DNA from: Deltaproteobacteria bacterium
Lineage (GTDB): Bacteria > Desulfobacterota > Binatia > UTPRO1
Assembly: GCA_029262315.1 (NCBI GenBank)
Contig: JAJCZP010000265.1
Location: 33,758 to 97,757, forward strand
Length of the DNA stretch: 64,000 bases
Reading direction: 5' to 3'
The notes below the pieces were generated by a model. The model searched no databases, was not told the origin of the DNA, and worked only from the letters and a program-made list of their open reading frames with translations. The stretch's first letter is position 1, and each line of letters opens with the position of its first letter. A program made the position numbers and the translations under genes. Below are positions 26,380-36,353 of the stretch, piece by piece.

Positions 26380-28797
26380 ATGACCCCACCCGAGGCAGAG
26401 GACTCCTCAGGCCGCTTCTACGCCCAAATCTTCATCATCAGCTTCGCCGCGTTGCTTCTCGAGATCAGCTATACGCGGCTGATATCGTTCAAGCTCTTTT
26501 ACTACTACACTTATCTCATCATCGGATTCGCGCTCCTCGGGATAGGCTCGGGCGCGATCTTCGTGGCGATTCTGGCCCCGTTGCGCCGGATCGAGCTCCG
26601 GCGGCTCCTGGCTGGCGGGTGCCTGCTCGGTGCCCTCGCGGTGGCGATTGGCTACACCGTCATCGCGATCATGCCGCTGAACGCATTCGAGCTCACGCGG
26701 AGCTTCACCAACATCACTGGGAGCATCGACGAGCTGGCCAAACTCGGTCTGGTCTGTGCGGCGTTGTTCGCCACGTTTCTCACGATCGGTGTCATGATCG
26801 CCGCGCTCTTCAGCGCGAACCCGTCGCTCATCAATCGGCTCTACTTCGCGGATCTGGCAGGGGCCGGACTCGGCTGTGCCGTCGTGGTGCCCCTCCTTGG
26901 CGTGTTCGGACCGCCGTCGTGTATCGCGCTCGCGGGGGCGATTCTTGCCTTGACGGGCGCGCAGCTGGCCGCGGGTCGGCAGACCGGCGTGCTCGTTGCA
27001 TCGCTCGCGACTGCGTTGGCGCTCGGGGTCGCCGTGCCCTATCCGCAGGTTTTGCCCCACCTGGTGACCGACGCCACCAAGACCATCAGGCCGGCGGATA
27101 CCAGCCGCTCGTTTTTCTCCCAGTGGAGTCCCGTCTTCCGCATCGACGTGACCAGGCCGCCGCTCGACAACGACGATGCGATGCGGATCATCCACCACGA
27201 CGGCTTGTGGGGATCGACCCTGCACCGCTTCAACGGGGATCCCGCGAGCCTGACGCGATTCGACACCAACGAGCGGATCTTGCCCTTCCGCACGATCGAT
27301 CCATCGCCGCGGCGCGTGTTGATCATCGGAGCGGCTGGTGGTCACGAGATTCTCGCCTCGCTGTACTTCGGTGCGGAGAAGATTACGGCCGTCGAGTTGA
27401 ACCCGGTCACGGTATCCTTGCTGACGACTGTTTTCCCCGACTATTCGGGGCATCTTCACGAGAACCCGCGCGTTGACATCGTCAACGACGAGGGGCGTGC
27501 GTTCTTGGCGCGAACCCAAGAGCGCTACGATCTCATTTTCTTCGTCGCCCCGGACAGCTACTCCGCGATGAATGCGGCAACAGCCGGGGCGTTCGTACTC
27601 TCGGAGAGCTACCTCTACACGGCGGAGATGATCGCCTCGAGTCTTCAGCACCTGAGCGACGACGGCATCATCTGCATGCAGTTTGGCGAGTACGTCTACG
27701 ATGAGAAGCCCAATCGTACGGCGCGCTACGTGGGGACGGCGCGCGAAGCATTTCGGACACTCGGGATCGACGATTTCGCGCGCCACGTCATGGTGGCCAC
27801 CTCGCCGAGCTTCATGCAGGTGTCGACGATCCTCCTGAAGCGTACCCCGTTCAGCGAGGAGGATGTCGGGCGGTTCATGACCAACGCGGAAGCGCTCGAG
27901 GGTACCATCGCCCGCTACGCATTCGGACGCGAGCTCGACGACGGTTCGGTCAACAAGATCATCACCATGGACGAGGGGGCGCTCGCGGCGTGGCATGCGG
28001 ACCAGCCCTATGACGTCAGTCCCATTACCGACGACGCCCCGTTCTTCTGGCACTTCGCCCGTTTCCGAACCGTCTTGGGGGAGCTGCACAGGCCACTGGC
28101 AATCGATACCGAAGACTCGGTGGGCGAGCGCCTCTTGATCGTCATGGTCGTGATCTCGGTGCTCTTCGCGACGTTTTTTCTGATCTTGCCGTTCGTCGTG
28201 GTGCGTGACGTGTGGTCACGGTTGCCGTTCAAGGGGCGGACCGCGGTGTACTTCGCCGCCCTCGGGGTCGGCTTCATGTTTTTCGAGATCAGCCTGATTC
28301 AGAAGCTGACGCTCTTTCTCGGATATCCGACCTACACGCTGACGGTCACGTTGATGTCCATCCTGGTCTTCACCGGCGTCGGGAGTCTCCTCACCGACTT
28401 GTACGCGGGGCAGCGCAACAAGGCGCTCGCCGGACTCTTCGGCGCGCTGCTCGTGCTGACGGTCTTTTATCAGTTCGGTCTCGGACTGGTGACTGAGCAA
28501 TTCCTGGCCTCGTCGCTGTCGGTGCGCGTGTTGATCACCACAGCGATGCTGGCGCCGCTCGGCCTTTGTCTGGGGGCGTTCATGCCGATTGGCCTCGCGA
28601 CGGTGGCGGGGCTCAGCGACCACTCGGGCGAGTACGTCGCCTGGGGGTGGGCCGTAAACGGATTCTTCTCGGTGATCAGTTCGGTGCTGACGACGATTCT
28701 CTCGATGAGTTTCGGATTCCAGGTCGTGCTCTCGCTCGGGGCGCTCGTCTACGGGGTGGGCATACTCGCCATCCGGTCCGTTCCCAGTCCGGACTAG
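26380..28797 (+). CDS. polytopic membrane protein fused with spermidine-synthase-like/Rossmann methyltransferase domain
   Basis: TM segments at both ends flanking VLIIGAAGGHEILASLYFGAEKITAVELNP and VNDEGRAFL. Confidence 0.85.
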   Translation: MTPPEAEDSSGRFYAQIFIISFAALLLEISYTRLISFKLFYYYTYLIIGFALLGIGSGAIFVAILAPLRRIELRRLLAGGCLLGALAVAIGYTVIAIMPLNAFELTRSFTNITGSIDELAKLGLVCAALFATFLTIGVMIAALFSANPSLINRLYFADLAGAGLGCAVVVPLLGVFGPPSCIALAGAILALTGAQLAAGRQTGVLVASLATALALGVAVPYPQVLPHLVTDATKTIRPADTSRSFFSQWSPVFRIDVTRPPLDNDDAMRIIHHDGLWGSTLHRFNGDPASLTRFDTNERILPFRTIDPSPRRVLIIGAAGGHEILASLYFGAEKITAVELNPVTVSLLTTVFPDYSGHLHENPRVDIVNDEGRAFLARTQERYDLIFFVAPDSYSAMNAATAGAFVLSESYLYTAEMIASSLQHLSDDGIICMQFGEYVYDEKPNRTARYVGTAREAFRTLGIDDFARHVMVATSPSFMQVSTILLKRTPFSEEDVGRFMTNAEALEGTIARYAFGRELDDGSVNKIITMDEGALAAWHADQPYDVSPITDDAPFFWHFARFRTVLGELHRPLAIDTEDSVGERLLIVMVVISVLFATFFLILPFVVVRDVWSRLPFKGRTAVYFAALGVGFMFFEISLIQKLTLFLGYPTYTLTVTLMSILVFTGVGSLLTDLYAGQRNKALAGLFGALLVLTVFYQFGLGLVTEQFLASSLSVRVLITTAMLAPLGLCLGAFMPIGLATVAGLSDHSGEYVAWGWAVNGFFSVISSVLTTILSMSFGFQVVLSLGALVYGVGILAIRSVPSPD

Positions 28798-28805
28798 TCG
28801 TGGCC

Positions 28806-29756
28806 TCAGCTCGGTCGGGCCCAAGTCTCGATCGTGCCGCCGGCGCCGACTAGGGACTCCACCGTGCCGAGTCCTACGCAGAGCGGCATCGCTGCGACAG
28901 CCATCGCCAGGACGAGCGCTTCCGGTCGTCGGGCTTGCGCCGAGCGAAGCTGATCATAGAGCGTCTGCCACCGACCACCGCCCGCGGTGAGCCCGCTTTG
29001 CAGCCAGCCGTACGGGTTCTGTTCGAGTGAGAAGTGCGACGTGCGCTCGACGCGAAATCCAGTGTGGACGAGCGCGCGCTCGAGGGCCGACGGCGTGAAG
29101 TGGAACAAGTGGCGCGGGAGGTCGAGGTGGAACCAGTGCTCTCGCATCAGCCGGGCCTGCCAGCTGGCCAGGTTGGGCACGGCGATGACGAGTGAGCCTT
29201 CTGGGGCGATGATGCGGCGCACCTCGCGCAGGGTGTCGAGCGGTTCGGGCAGATGCTCGAGGACGTGCCGAAGCACGACGATGCGAAAGGACCCTGTGGC
29301 GAACTCGGTCTCGGCCAAGCCGCCCGCGGCCACGTTGACCTCGATGCCATCTGGCAGCCCTTCGTGTACGCGGGGATTGACCTCGGTACCGGTGCACTCG
29401 TATCCAAGCTCGGCCAGTGCGCGCAGCAGCTTGCCGTCTCCGCACCCGATATCGAGCACGCGACCGCCCGGGCCTGCGCGCCTGCTGATCCGTTTGGCCA
29501 GCGTACGAATGAAGGCGCGGCGACCAAACTCGATGAACGGACCGAATTTGCGTCCGTGGTCGGCAGCGTAGTCGCCAACGTAGAGCGCGCGTAGCTCTTC
29601 GGCGGGCGGGAGTGGTGTCGTTTCCCCGAGACCGCAGGTGAGACAGGTCGTGACTTCGTATGGTGCGGGTGTCCGTGTGAAGGGAGCGCGTGTCGAACCG
29701 CCGCAGATGCGGCAGGGAGCGGCCGTATCCGGATCGTGCTCAGTCAGCTCCCCCAT
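28806..29756 (-). CDS. SAM-dependent methyltransferase with N-terminal zinc-ribbon (CxxC-x(n)-CxxC)
   Basis: CRICGG...CLTCG; VLDIGCGDGKLL; VLEHLPEP. Confidence 0.9.
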   Translation of the reverse strand: MGELTEHDPDTAAPCRICGGSTRAPFTRTPAPYEVTTCLTCGLGETTPLPPAEELRALYVGDYAADHGRKFGPFIEFGRRAFIRTLAKRISRRAGPGGRVLDIGCGDGKLLRALAELGYECTGTEVNPRVHEGLPDGIEVNVAAGGLAETEFATGSFRIVVLRHVLEHLPEPLDTLREVRRIIAPEGSLVIAVPNLASWQARLMREHWFHLDLPRHLFHFTPSALERALVHTGFRVERTSHFSLEQNPYGWLQSGLTAGGGRWQTLYDQLRSAQARRPEALVLAMAVAAMPLCVGLGTVESLVGAGGTIETWARPS

Positions 29757-29765
29757 GGAGAGAGA

Positions 29766-29771
29766 ACGATA
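29766..29771 (-). promoter_or_regulatory. -10-like TATCGT 9 nt before ATG start 29756
   Basis: gtgcTATCGTtctctctccATG on minus strand. Confidence 0.3.
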
Positions 29772-29933
29772 GCACGCGTATGGCGCGCCCGATACGCCGT
29801 TTGAAACCGGAACGCGGGTGGCTGTCAGAACTGGAAGTAGATGAGCTCCGCGCCAACGCCGCCGCGCGCCATGTCCCTCGTTGACGAAGTCTCGTGAGGA
29901 AAATCGCGGTGCGGATGCGTGGCGACGACATGG

Positions 29934-31421
29934 CTACTCGAGGTACCCGAGAGCCTCCAGGCGAGCGCGTCGTTTCGGTGTCAGAACGAACCGACCCTTG
30001 ACGTTGTGCGTGGGGCTCGTGCGCGCGTGGGCACGGCGTGTCCGGATGGCTGCGCTCAGAGCGTCGGCGCGCGCGGGAGAGTGTCGCGCCGCGTCGCGGC
30101 GTTCTTCGGGATCCTCGGTGAGATCGTAGAGCGAGGCACTGCCTTCCAGGTCGACAATCAGTTTCGAGGAGTCGGCGATGACAGCGGACGTGTGGATTCC
30201 CCAGCTGACCGCCAGATCCGCGAAAAAGGGTGGGCGCGGCGGCGGGTCGTACACGAGTTCGTGAAGCGACTGGGAGCGGAGATGCGGCGGGGCGGGCACG
30301 CCGGTGAGATCTGCCAGCAGGGGCCAGACGTCGAGAAGTGACGCTGGGACCTCGACGGTTGCGTTTCCTGGAACGCCGGCTCCGCTGATGATCAGTGGCA
30401 CATGGACGAGTTCTTCGAAAAGAGTGCGCGAGTGCTGAAGCCCGCCGTGCTCACCGAACTCCTCCCCATGATCGGAGGTGACGATGATGACCGTCGGGCC
30501 GATCTTTCTGGCCATGGTCTCGAGCAGCACCCGTCCGATCTGCAGATCGGTGAACGCGATTTCGGCATCGTACAGGGCGACGAGCGTCTCGAGCTCGGGT
30601 GCAGTCGTCCCGCTCACATCGCGCATGTGACGGTAGACGAATTGCTTCTGGCTCGGGCCTCTGAGCGGCTCGTCCGCGGGCACGCCGAAACGCTCGGCGA
30701 AGGCTGATGGGGGATAGTAGCCCGCATGAGGATCGAAATAGTGCAGGTAGGCAAGGAACGGCCGATCGGTCGAGCGTTCGGCGAGCCACGCGATCGCCGT
30801 TTCGGTCACACGCTGCGCGGTCGCGACCTCGACGAGCGTTAGCATCGACGCATCGCCCCAATGCACGTCGCCAGGGGTATTGCGGGAGACGTGCTTCCCG
30901 TGCAGCACGTCGAACCGATCGAATCCTTGCGCGAACCCCATCTCCGGTGTGACGAAGGCCGGATTTGCGGAGAACGCCACCGTCTCGTAGCCGGCGTTCT
31001 GGAACGCTTCCGGCATGGTCTCCTGCGCGTCGGGAAGGAAGGAGTTGTGATGCTCGAGTCCATGTTCGATCGGCGAAAGCCCGGTCAAGAGCGAGGCAAC
31101 GCTCGCCCCAGTCCACGAGCTGGGCGCGCGTGCGCTGACGAACCGTGTCCCGGCCCGCGCCAGGCCATCGAGATAGGGCGACGTGTCGCGCTCGTACCCG
31201 TAGCTTCCGAGATGGTCGGCGCGCAGGGTGTCGACGACGATGAGCAGGACGTTGGGGGGGGTGGCCGGGCGCGGCGGCAGGCTCCGATCCCGCTGATCGC
31301 CGGCTCCCGCGAGGGCACCACCAACGAGCGCGGCGGCGAGGACACCGAGGAAGGTGCGACCTGGCATGAGTACCGTTACTTTGCAGGCGGGCGGAAAGAG
31401 CGTCAAGTGGCTGAAAAACAT
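29934..31421 (-). CDS. sulfatase/alkaline-phosphatase-fold protein, lacks CxPxR
   Basis: NVLLIVVDTLRADHLGSYGYERDTSP ... SSWTGASVASLLTG; VTSDHGEEFGEHGG. Confidence 0.85.
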   Translation of the reverse strand: MFFSHLTLFPPACKVTVLMPGRTFLGVLAAALVGGALAGAGDQRDRSLPPRPATPPNVLLIVVDTLRADHLGSYGYERDTSPYLDGLARAGTRFVSARAPSSWTGASVASLLTGLSPIEHGLEHHNSFLPDAQETMPEAFQNAGYETVAFSANPAFVTPEMGFAQGFDRFDVLHGKHVSRNTPGDVHWGDASMLTLVEVATAQRVTETAIAWLAERSTDRPFLAYLHYFDPHAGYYPPSAFAERFGVPADEPLRGPSQKQFVYRHMRDVSGTTAPELETLVALYDAEIAFTDLQIGRVLLETMARKIGPTVIIVTSDHGEEFGEHGGLQHSRTLFEELVHVPLIISGAGVPGNATVEVPASLLDVWPLLADLTGVPAPPHLRSQSLHELVYDPPPRPPFFADLAVSWGIHTSAVIADSSKLIVDLEGSASLYDLTEDPEERRDAARHSPARADALSAAIRTRRAHARTSPTHNVKGRFVLTPKRRARLEALGYLE

Positions 31422-31468
31422 GCTCTTGCATTCATCCTCAAGCTCGGCTGAACTGGTGGATCAACCCT

Positions 31469-32185
31469 ATGGCCTGCAAGATCGTCGTCATTCCGACGTA
31501 CAATGAGCGTGAGAACGTCACGCGTCTGATTCCCGAGGTGCTCGCGCAGGACGACGAGATCACGATCCTCGTCGTCGACGACAGCTCGCCCGATGGGACG
31601 GGGCAGGCTGTCGAGCAGCTCGCGGCGGAGACGTCGAGGGTTCAACTGCTCACACGGCCCGGGCGGGGTGGCATCGGCCCCGCGTACAAGGCGGGCTTTC
31701 AGCGTGCGATGGAGCTTGGTGCCGATCTCATCGTGCAGATGGATGCGGATTTCTCACATCCGTATACATCGTTGCCTGAGTTTTTCCGCGCGACCGAAGA
31801 CGCGGATCTGGTTCTGGGCTCGCGCTATACCAACGGCATTACGGTGGTGAATTGGCCGATCGAGCGCCTGCTGCTCAGCTACTTCGGCAATACCTACGTC
31901 CGCGCCATTACCCGCCTGCCGGTGCGTGACACCACTGGAGGCTTCAAGTGTTGGCGGCGTGAGGCGCTCGCAGCCATCGACATCGGGGCCGTCCGCTCCA
32001 ACGGGTACGCTTTCCAGATCGAGACGACCTATCGCCTGTGGCGTAAGGGCCTTCGCATTCGCGAGATTCCGATCATCTTCATGGATCGTACCGTTGGCGA
32101 TTCGAAAATGTCGAAGCGGATCAGCCTCGAGGCGCTGTGGATGGTGTGGTGGCTCAAGGTTCAGACGCTGCGCGGTCAGCTGTGA
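31469..32185 (+). CDS. GT2 dolichyl-phosphate mannosyltransferase-like (DPM1-type)
   Basis: IPTYNERENV, VVDDSSPDGTG, QMDADFSHP, DTTGGFKCWRREAL. Confidence 0.93.
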   Translation: MACKIVVIPTYNERENVTRLIPEVLAQDDEITILVVDDSSPDGTGQAVEQLAAETSRVQLLTRPGRGGIGPAYKAGFQRAMELGADLIVQMDADFSHPYTSLPEFFRATEDADLVLGSRYTNGITVVNWPIERLLLSYFGNTYVRAITRLPVRDTTGGFKCWRREALAAIDIGAVRSNGYAFQIETTYRLWRKGLRIREIPIIFMDRTVGDSKMSKRISLEALWMVWWLKVQTLRGQL

Positions 32186-33315
32186 GCCGGCCGCATCTCT
32201 TCGTCCTGAATGAGCGTGACCCCGAGAACCCGCGTGCCGGCGGCGCCGAGGTGCATCTCTTCGAGATTCTCGAGCGCCTGAGCGCGCGGGGATTTCCCGT
32301 GACCATGTTCTGCGCGGGGTTTCCTGGCGCCGCTCCGCGTACGGATATTCGCGGCGTCGAGGTGCACCGGGTCGGCAACCGCTATTCGTACTATGTGCGA
32401 GGGCCCGCCGCTTTTCGGCGTCTGGCGCGTGCTGTCGGCGGCCCGGCGTTGCTGATCGAGACTCTGAACAAGCTGCCGTTCTACGGCCCGCTCTATTCGC
32501 CGATTCCCGAGTTGGCGATCGTGCACCACTTGTTCGGCACGACGGCTTTTCGGCAGGTGTCGTTTCCGATCGCGGCGGTGACGTATCTTGCCGAGCTCGG
32601 CATTCCCAGGGTGTACCGCGATGTGCCCATGATTGCGATTTCACCGAGTACACGCGACGATCTTGCCCACCGGGGTGTGCCGCCGACGCAGGTGACGATC
32701 AGCCCGTGTGGGATCGACCATGACGTCTATCGTCCCGGAAGCACCGAGCCGGGGCCGATGATCTTGGCCCTCGGCCGGATCGAGCACTACAAAGGCTTCG
32801 AGCTGGTGGTGGCCGTGATGCCTCGTATCCTGGCGGCCGTCCCCGACGCGAGACTCGTCATCGCCGGTCGCGGAGACGCGGTGGCGGCACTCGAGCGTCA
32901 GGTGGCGGCGCTCGGTCTCGGCGACCATGTGGAGTTCGCTGGCTTCGTCGACGACGACCGCAAGGTCGAGCTCTATCAGTCGGCGCGTGTGTTCGTGAAT
33001 CCTTCAGAGAAAGAAGGCTGGGGGCTCACCGTTGTCGAGGCGAACTCCTGTGGGGTTCCGGTCGTGGCGAGCGACTCGCCCGGCCTCCGCGACGCGGTTC
33101 AGCACGAACGCAGTGGCCTGCTCTATCCGCATGGTGACGCGGCGGCATGCGGAGATGCGATTCTTCGCGTGCTGCACGATCCGGAGACATGGCGGCGGTT
33201 GCGCGACGGTGGACTCGAGTGGTCGGCGACGTTCAGCTGGGATACGGCCGCGGATCAGACCGAGGCGGTGATCGAAGACGTGCTCGCGCGTGACGGCACG
33301 GTGCGCGGTGGATGA
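32182..33315 (+). CDS. GT4 glycosyltransferase
   Basis: GGAEVHLFEILERL, SEKEGWGLTVVEANSCGVPVVASDSPGL; GTGA overlap. Confidence 0.92.
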   Translation: MSRPHLFVLNERDPENPRAGGAEVHLFEILERLSARGFPVTMFCAGFPGAAPRTDIRGVEVHRVGNRYSYYVRGPAAFRRLARAVGGPALLIETLNKLPFYGPLYSPIPELAIVHHLFGTTAFRQVSFPIAAVTYLAELGIPRVYRDVPMIAISPSTRDDLAHRGVPPTQVTISPCGIDHDVYRPGSTEPGPMILALGRIEHYKGFELVVAVMPRILAAVPDARLVIAGRGDAVAALERQVAALGLGDHVEFAGFVDDDRKVELYQSARVFVNPSEKEGWGLTVVEANSCGVPVVASDSPGLRDAVQHERSGLLYPHGDAAACGDAILRVLHDPETWRRLRDGGLEWSATFSWDTAADQTEAVIEDVLARDGTVRGG

Positions 33316-36304
33316 TCGTAGATCTCCGCTGGGCTGGCTGGCGATCTTCGCACTGAGTTTCGGGTACTACGCCCTGTTCGTCCGCTACGGCTGGAACGAG
33401 GCTGACGAGGGCGTGCTCCTGGCGCAGTACTACAGAACGTACGCCGGCGAGATGCCGGTGCGTGACTTCCACATCGGGTACACACCGGGCGGCTACTATT
33501 TTAACGCCGCCCTGTTTCACTGGTTTGGTCCCACGGTGCTCTCGTTGCGTTGGTCGCTGGCGGTGTGCCACTCCCTTGCCGCCGCGTGCCTGTTCGTGAT
33601 CGGCCGGCGCGTGATGCCCGTCGCCTTCGCCTGTCTTCCGCCGCTGACCTACTGCGCGATCATGCCGTTCTTCCCGGGCGAGTTCGCGTTGTTCAATGTC
33701 CCGTATCCCCTCTGGTACGGGGTGCTCTTCATGGTGGCGGGGTTGTGGGTGTTGCTCCGTTTCATCGATGCGGGAGGGATGGGCTGGGTCGTCGCGGGGG
33801 GTTTGCTGACGGGTGTCTGCTTCAGCTTCAAACCGAACGTCGGCCTCTTCCAACTGGCGATGAACGGCCTGATCTTTCTGGTCGTGCTCGAGCCGCCGAC
33901 GGGGGGCGTCGCTACCCGCCGTGATGCGGTCGCGTGGTGGGTGCTGCTACTCGGTATCGTGTCGGGTTTGATGATCGTATTCGCCTCCCAGGCGACCGCT
34001 CGTGACGTTGCGATCTTTCTGCTGCCGATCTTCGGCGTGGTGACGATCCTCGCTGGGCATCGTCTAGGCGTCGGATCGACTTCCAGCCCCGTGCATCGAC
34101 TGCTGCCCTGCGCGCTCGTGTTTGGAGCCGCGATGTTGGTGCCGATCCTGCCGTGGGCGCTCTACTTCTTGTCGGTGCTCGGACCAGAGTGGTTCGCACG
34201 CGCGCTCTTGTTCATCGGTAGCGGTTTCGAGCGTTTCTACTACATCGAGTTTCATCGGCCCGGTTCATGGGACGCGGCGCTCATCGTCGCGACACTCGGA
34301 CTAGGAGCGCTCGGGCGGTCGGTACGGAGCGGGAACATACCGCCATCGCTGGTGGTCGGAGCGGCCGCCTTTGCTGGAGCCGGCGTCCTCCTAGCGTTGG
34401 GTCGCGCGCCGATGCCCGAAGGATTGCATGCCGCGGTGGTTTCCCGCGTCGAGGACCTGAGCTTCACCGCGAGTCTCATCGTGCATTGGCTCGCGCTGGC
34501 GGCCTGCGTGCCGCTGTTGTGGTCGACCGAGCGAAGCCGACCCACGTTGATCAAGCTGGCGATTCTGCTCGGTGCGCTCGTCATGTACCTCAAGCTCTAC
34601 CCGCGGAGTGACTTTTCGCACCTCGTGGTGGCGGTGCCGCTTACCTTGGTGCTGGGCGCATGGTTGGCGTCCCGGTTTACTCGGTGGCTTCCGCGCGCGG
34701 TCGGGCTGCGTCGGCTGGCCGAGGTGACGATCATCGCCGGCGTGCTTGGGTTCATCGGGCTTCGCATCGCGCCGAACCTTGCGGCAGTTGCGATGTGGGA
34801 CGGCGGTCCGAGATGGCGTCCGCATGCCAGCGTGGACCTGGAGCGCGCGCCGCTTACGCTGGAGATCGGCCGTGAACCCCGAGTGCGGGCGCTCCACGAT
34901 ACCGTCGAGTTCGTGCGGGCGAACTCGACGCCGGGAGAGCATTTATTCACGTTCCCTGCGATCGAGGCGCTGTGCTTCCTCAGTGATCGAACGAACGCGA
35001 CACGTCATGGCTACTTCTTCACCGGATGGCCGGGGCACGAGGTCGAGGCCGAGGTGGTGTCGGCATTGGCCGCGAACCCGCCGCGCCTCATGGTCACCCT
35101 GCAACGCCATCAGCTCTTCTTCCTCAACGCACCGGCCTACTATTTCTCGCTCCGCGCATTCGTGCGCGAGCACTATCGCGAGGTGGCGCGGTTCGGTGTG
35201 TACTCGGTGCTCGCGCATCGTGGGGTGTCGGAGGCGAGTCTGATCTCGCCCCGGCTGTACCGACCCCGAGGCGCCGCATCGCTGGCTGCTCGCTATGGGA
35301 GTCGACTCCGCGAACCATCGACCCGCCTCGCCGCCGCGACCGCGCTCGCGGCCGAGCGCCTGGAGTTCGCGTGGGAGCCCGCGGTCGCGTTGCTGCGAGA
35401 CGACGATGTGGCGGTACGCGAGGCCGCGATCGTCGCGCTCGCGAGCGTGACCGATCCAGCGATCGCGGGCCCCTTCAGCGAGGCACTTCTGGACGGACAG
35501 GTGCCGGAGCGCCTTCGGCTTGCTGTGTTGCGCCGTGTCCTTGCTGTCGGCGATGCCGAGGTTGCGGGAGCGGTGATCGAGTTGCTCAGCGCTGCGCCGA
35601 CGATGCGCGAATACGCGACCGTGCTGCTTACTCTCGAGACGATTGGGCTGAAGTTCGCGATGCGGGACTACTGGTTCGGAGAGACCCGCCGTCTCGAGAT
35701 TCCGCCGGGGCCATTGCATGACATCGCCATTTGGGAGACCCGCCTGCTGAATCCCGGGGAGGAGCAGGCGGTACGGACGTTCCTGACGCGCGTGCTGTCC
35801 CGAATCGATCCCGGCGCGCTCGCGCCGATCCTGTGCCGTTTGCTGGAGGCACACGTGCCGGTGGCGCTCCGTGTGGCAGCTGCCGAGGGGTTGCTCCGTC
35901 TGCCGTTGCCCAGCCGGCCCTGTGATCCATTGGATGCGTTGCTCGACGTCGTAGAGGTCGAGCCCGTGTTTGCGCCCTCGCTCGTCGTGCAGCGCTACGC
36001 CGAGGACGCGGTATCGGTTGGTCCGCGTCTGCAGCGGGCACTCGCGGAGGATGGTGTCGGCGCCGCGTTGTTTTGGGCGGCTGGTGCCACCAACGACACT
36101 CGTTTTCGCGACGTGTTCGTCCAGGGTCTCGTCGATCCACGCCAGGAGATTCGGCTTGCGGCACTGCGCGGGCTCGACCGTGTGGCCGACGCCTCCGTGG
36201 CCGGCGCGCTGCGAGCCGTGGCGGCGACCGACGTCGATTACGAAGTGCGGGCGACCGCGGCGCACGTGCTCGCGACGCTCGGTCGGCGGGCCGCGAGCGA
36301 ATGA
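33308..36304 (+). CDS. polytopic GT-C-like membrane protein (DEG/PRxDFxHL family) with C-terminal HEAT repeats
   Basis: ADEGVLLAQYYRTYAGEMPVRDFHIGYTPGGYYFNAALF, FKPNVGLF, LYPRSDFSHL; HEAT-like helices from about 35260; GTG start 33308. Confidence 0.87.
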   Translation: MDDRRSPLGWLAIFALSFGYYALFVRYGWNEADEGVLLAQYYRTYAGEMPVRDFHIGYTPGGYYFNAALFHWFGPTVLSLRWSLAVCHSLAAACLFVIGRRVMPVAFACLPPLTYCAIMPFFPGEFALFNVPYPLWYGVLFMVAGLWVLLRFIDAGGMGWVVAGGLLTGVCFSFKPNVGLFQLAMNGLIFLVVLEPPTGGVATRRDAVAWWVLLLGIVSGLMIVFASQATARDVAIFLLPIFGVVTILAGHRLGVGSTSSPVHRLLPCALVFGAAMLVPILPWALYFLSVLGPEWFARALLFIGSGFERFYYIEFHRPGSWDAALIVATLGLGALGRSVRSGNIPPSLVVGAAAFAGAGVLLALGRAPMPEGLHAAVVSRVEDLSFTASLIVHWLALAACVPLLWSTERSRPTLIKLAILLGALVMYLKLYPRSDFSHLVVAVPLTLVLGAWLASRFTRWLPRAVGLRRLAEVTIIAGVLGFIGLRIAPNLAAVAMWDGGPRWRPHASVDLERAPLTLEIGREPRVRALHDTVEFVRANSTPGEHLFTFPAIEALCFLSDRTNATRHGYFFTGWPGHEVEAEVVSALAANPPRLMVTLQRHQLFFLNAPAYYFSLRAFVREHYREVARFGVYSVLAHRGVSEASLISPRLYRPRGAASLAARYGSRLREPSTRLAAATALAAERLEFAWEPAVALLRDDDVAVREAAIVALASVTDPAIAGPFSEALLDGQVPERLRLAVLRRVLAVGDAEVAGAVIELLSAAPTMREYATVLLTLETIGLKFAMRDYWFGETRRLEIPPGPLHDIAIWETRLLNPGEEQAVRTFLTRVLSRIDPGALAPILCRLLEAHVPVALRVAAAEGLLRLPLPSRPCDPLDALLDVVEVEPVFAPSLVVQRYAEDAVSVGPRLQRALAEDGVGAALFWAAGATNDTRFRDVFVQGLVDPRQEIRLAALRGLDRVADASVAGALRAVAATDVDYEVRATAAHVLATLGRRAASE

Positions 36305-36353
36305 CTTCGCGTCTTTCCGGAATGCGTGGGGCGCGCTACAACGAGGCGGTCAA

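Noticed and set aside
26407-28089. 560-aa minus-strand ORF opposite the spermidine-synthase-like gene
   Set aside because: Antisense shadow ORF typical of high-GC DNA; composition rich in R/E/H/Q with no domain motifs, while the plus-strand frame has clear motifs.
34943-36265. 440-aa minus-strand ORF opposite the HEAT tail of gene 33308
   Set aside because: Shadow ORF; same reason.
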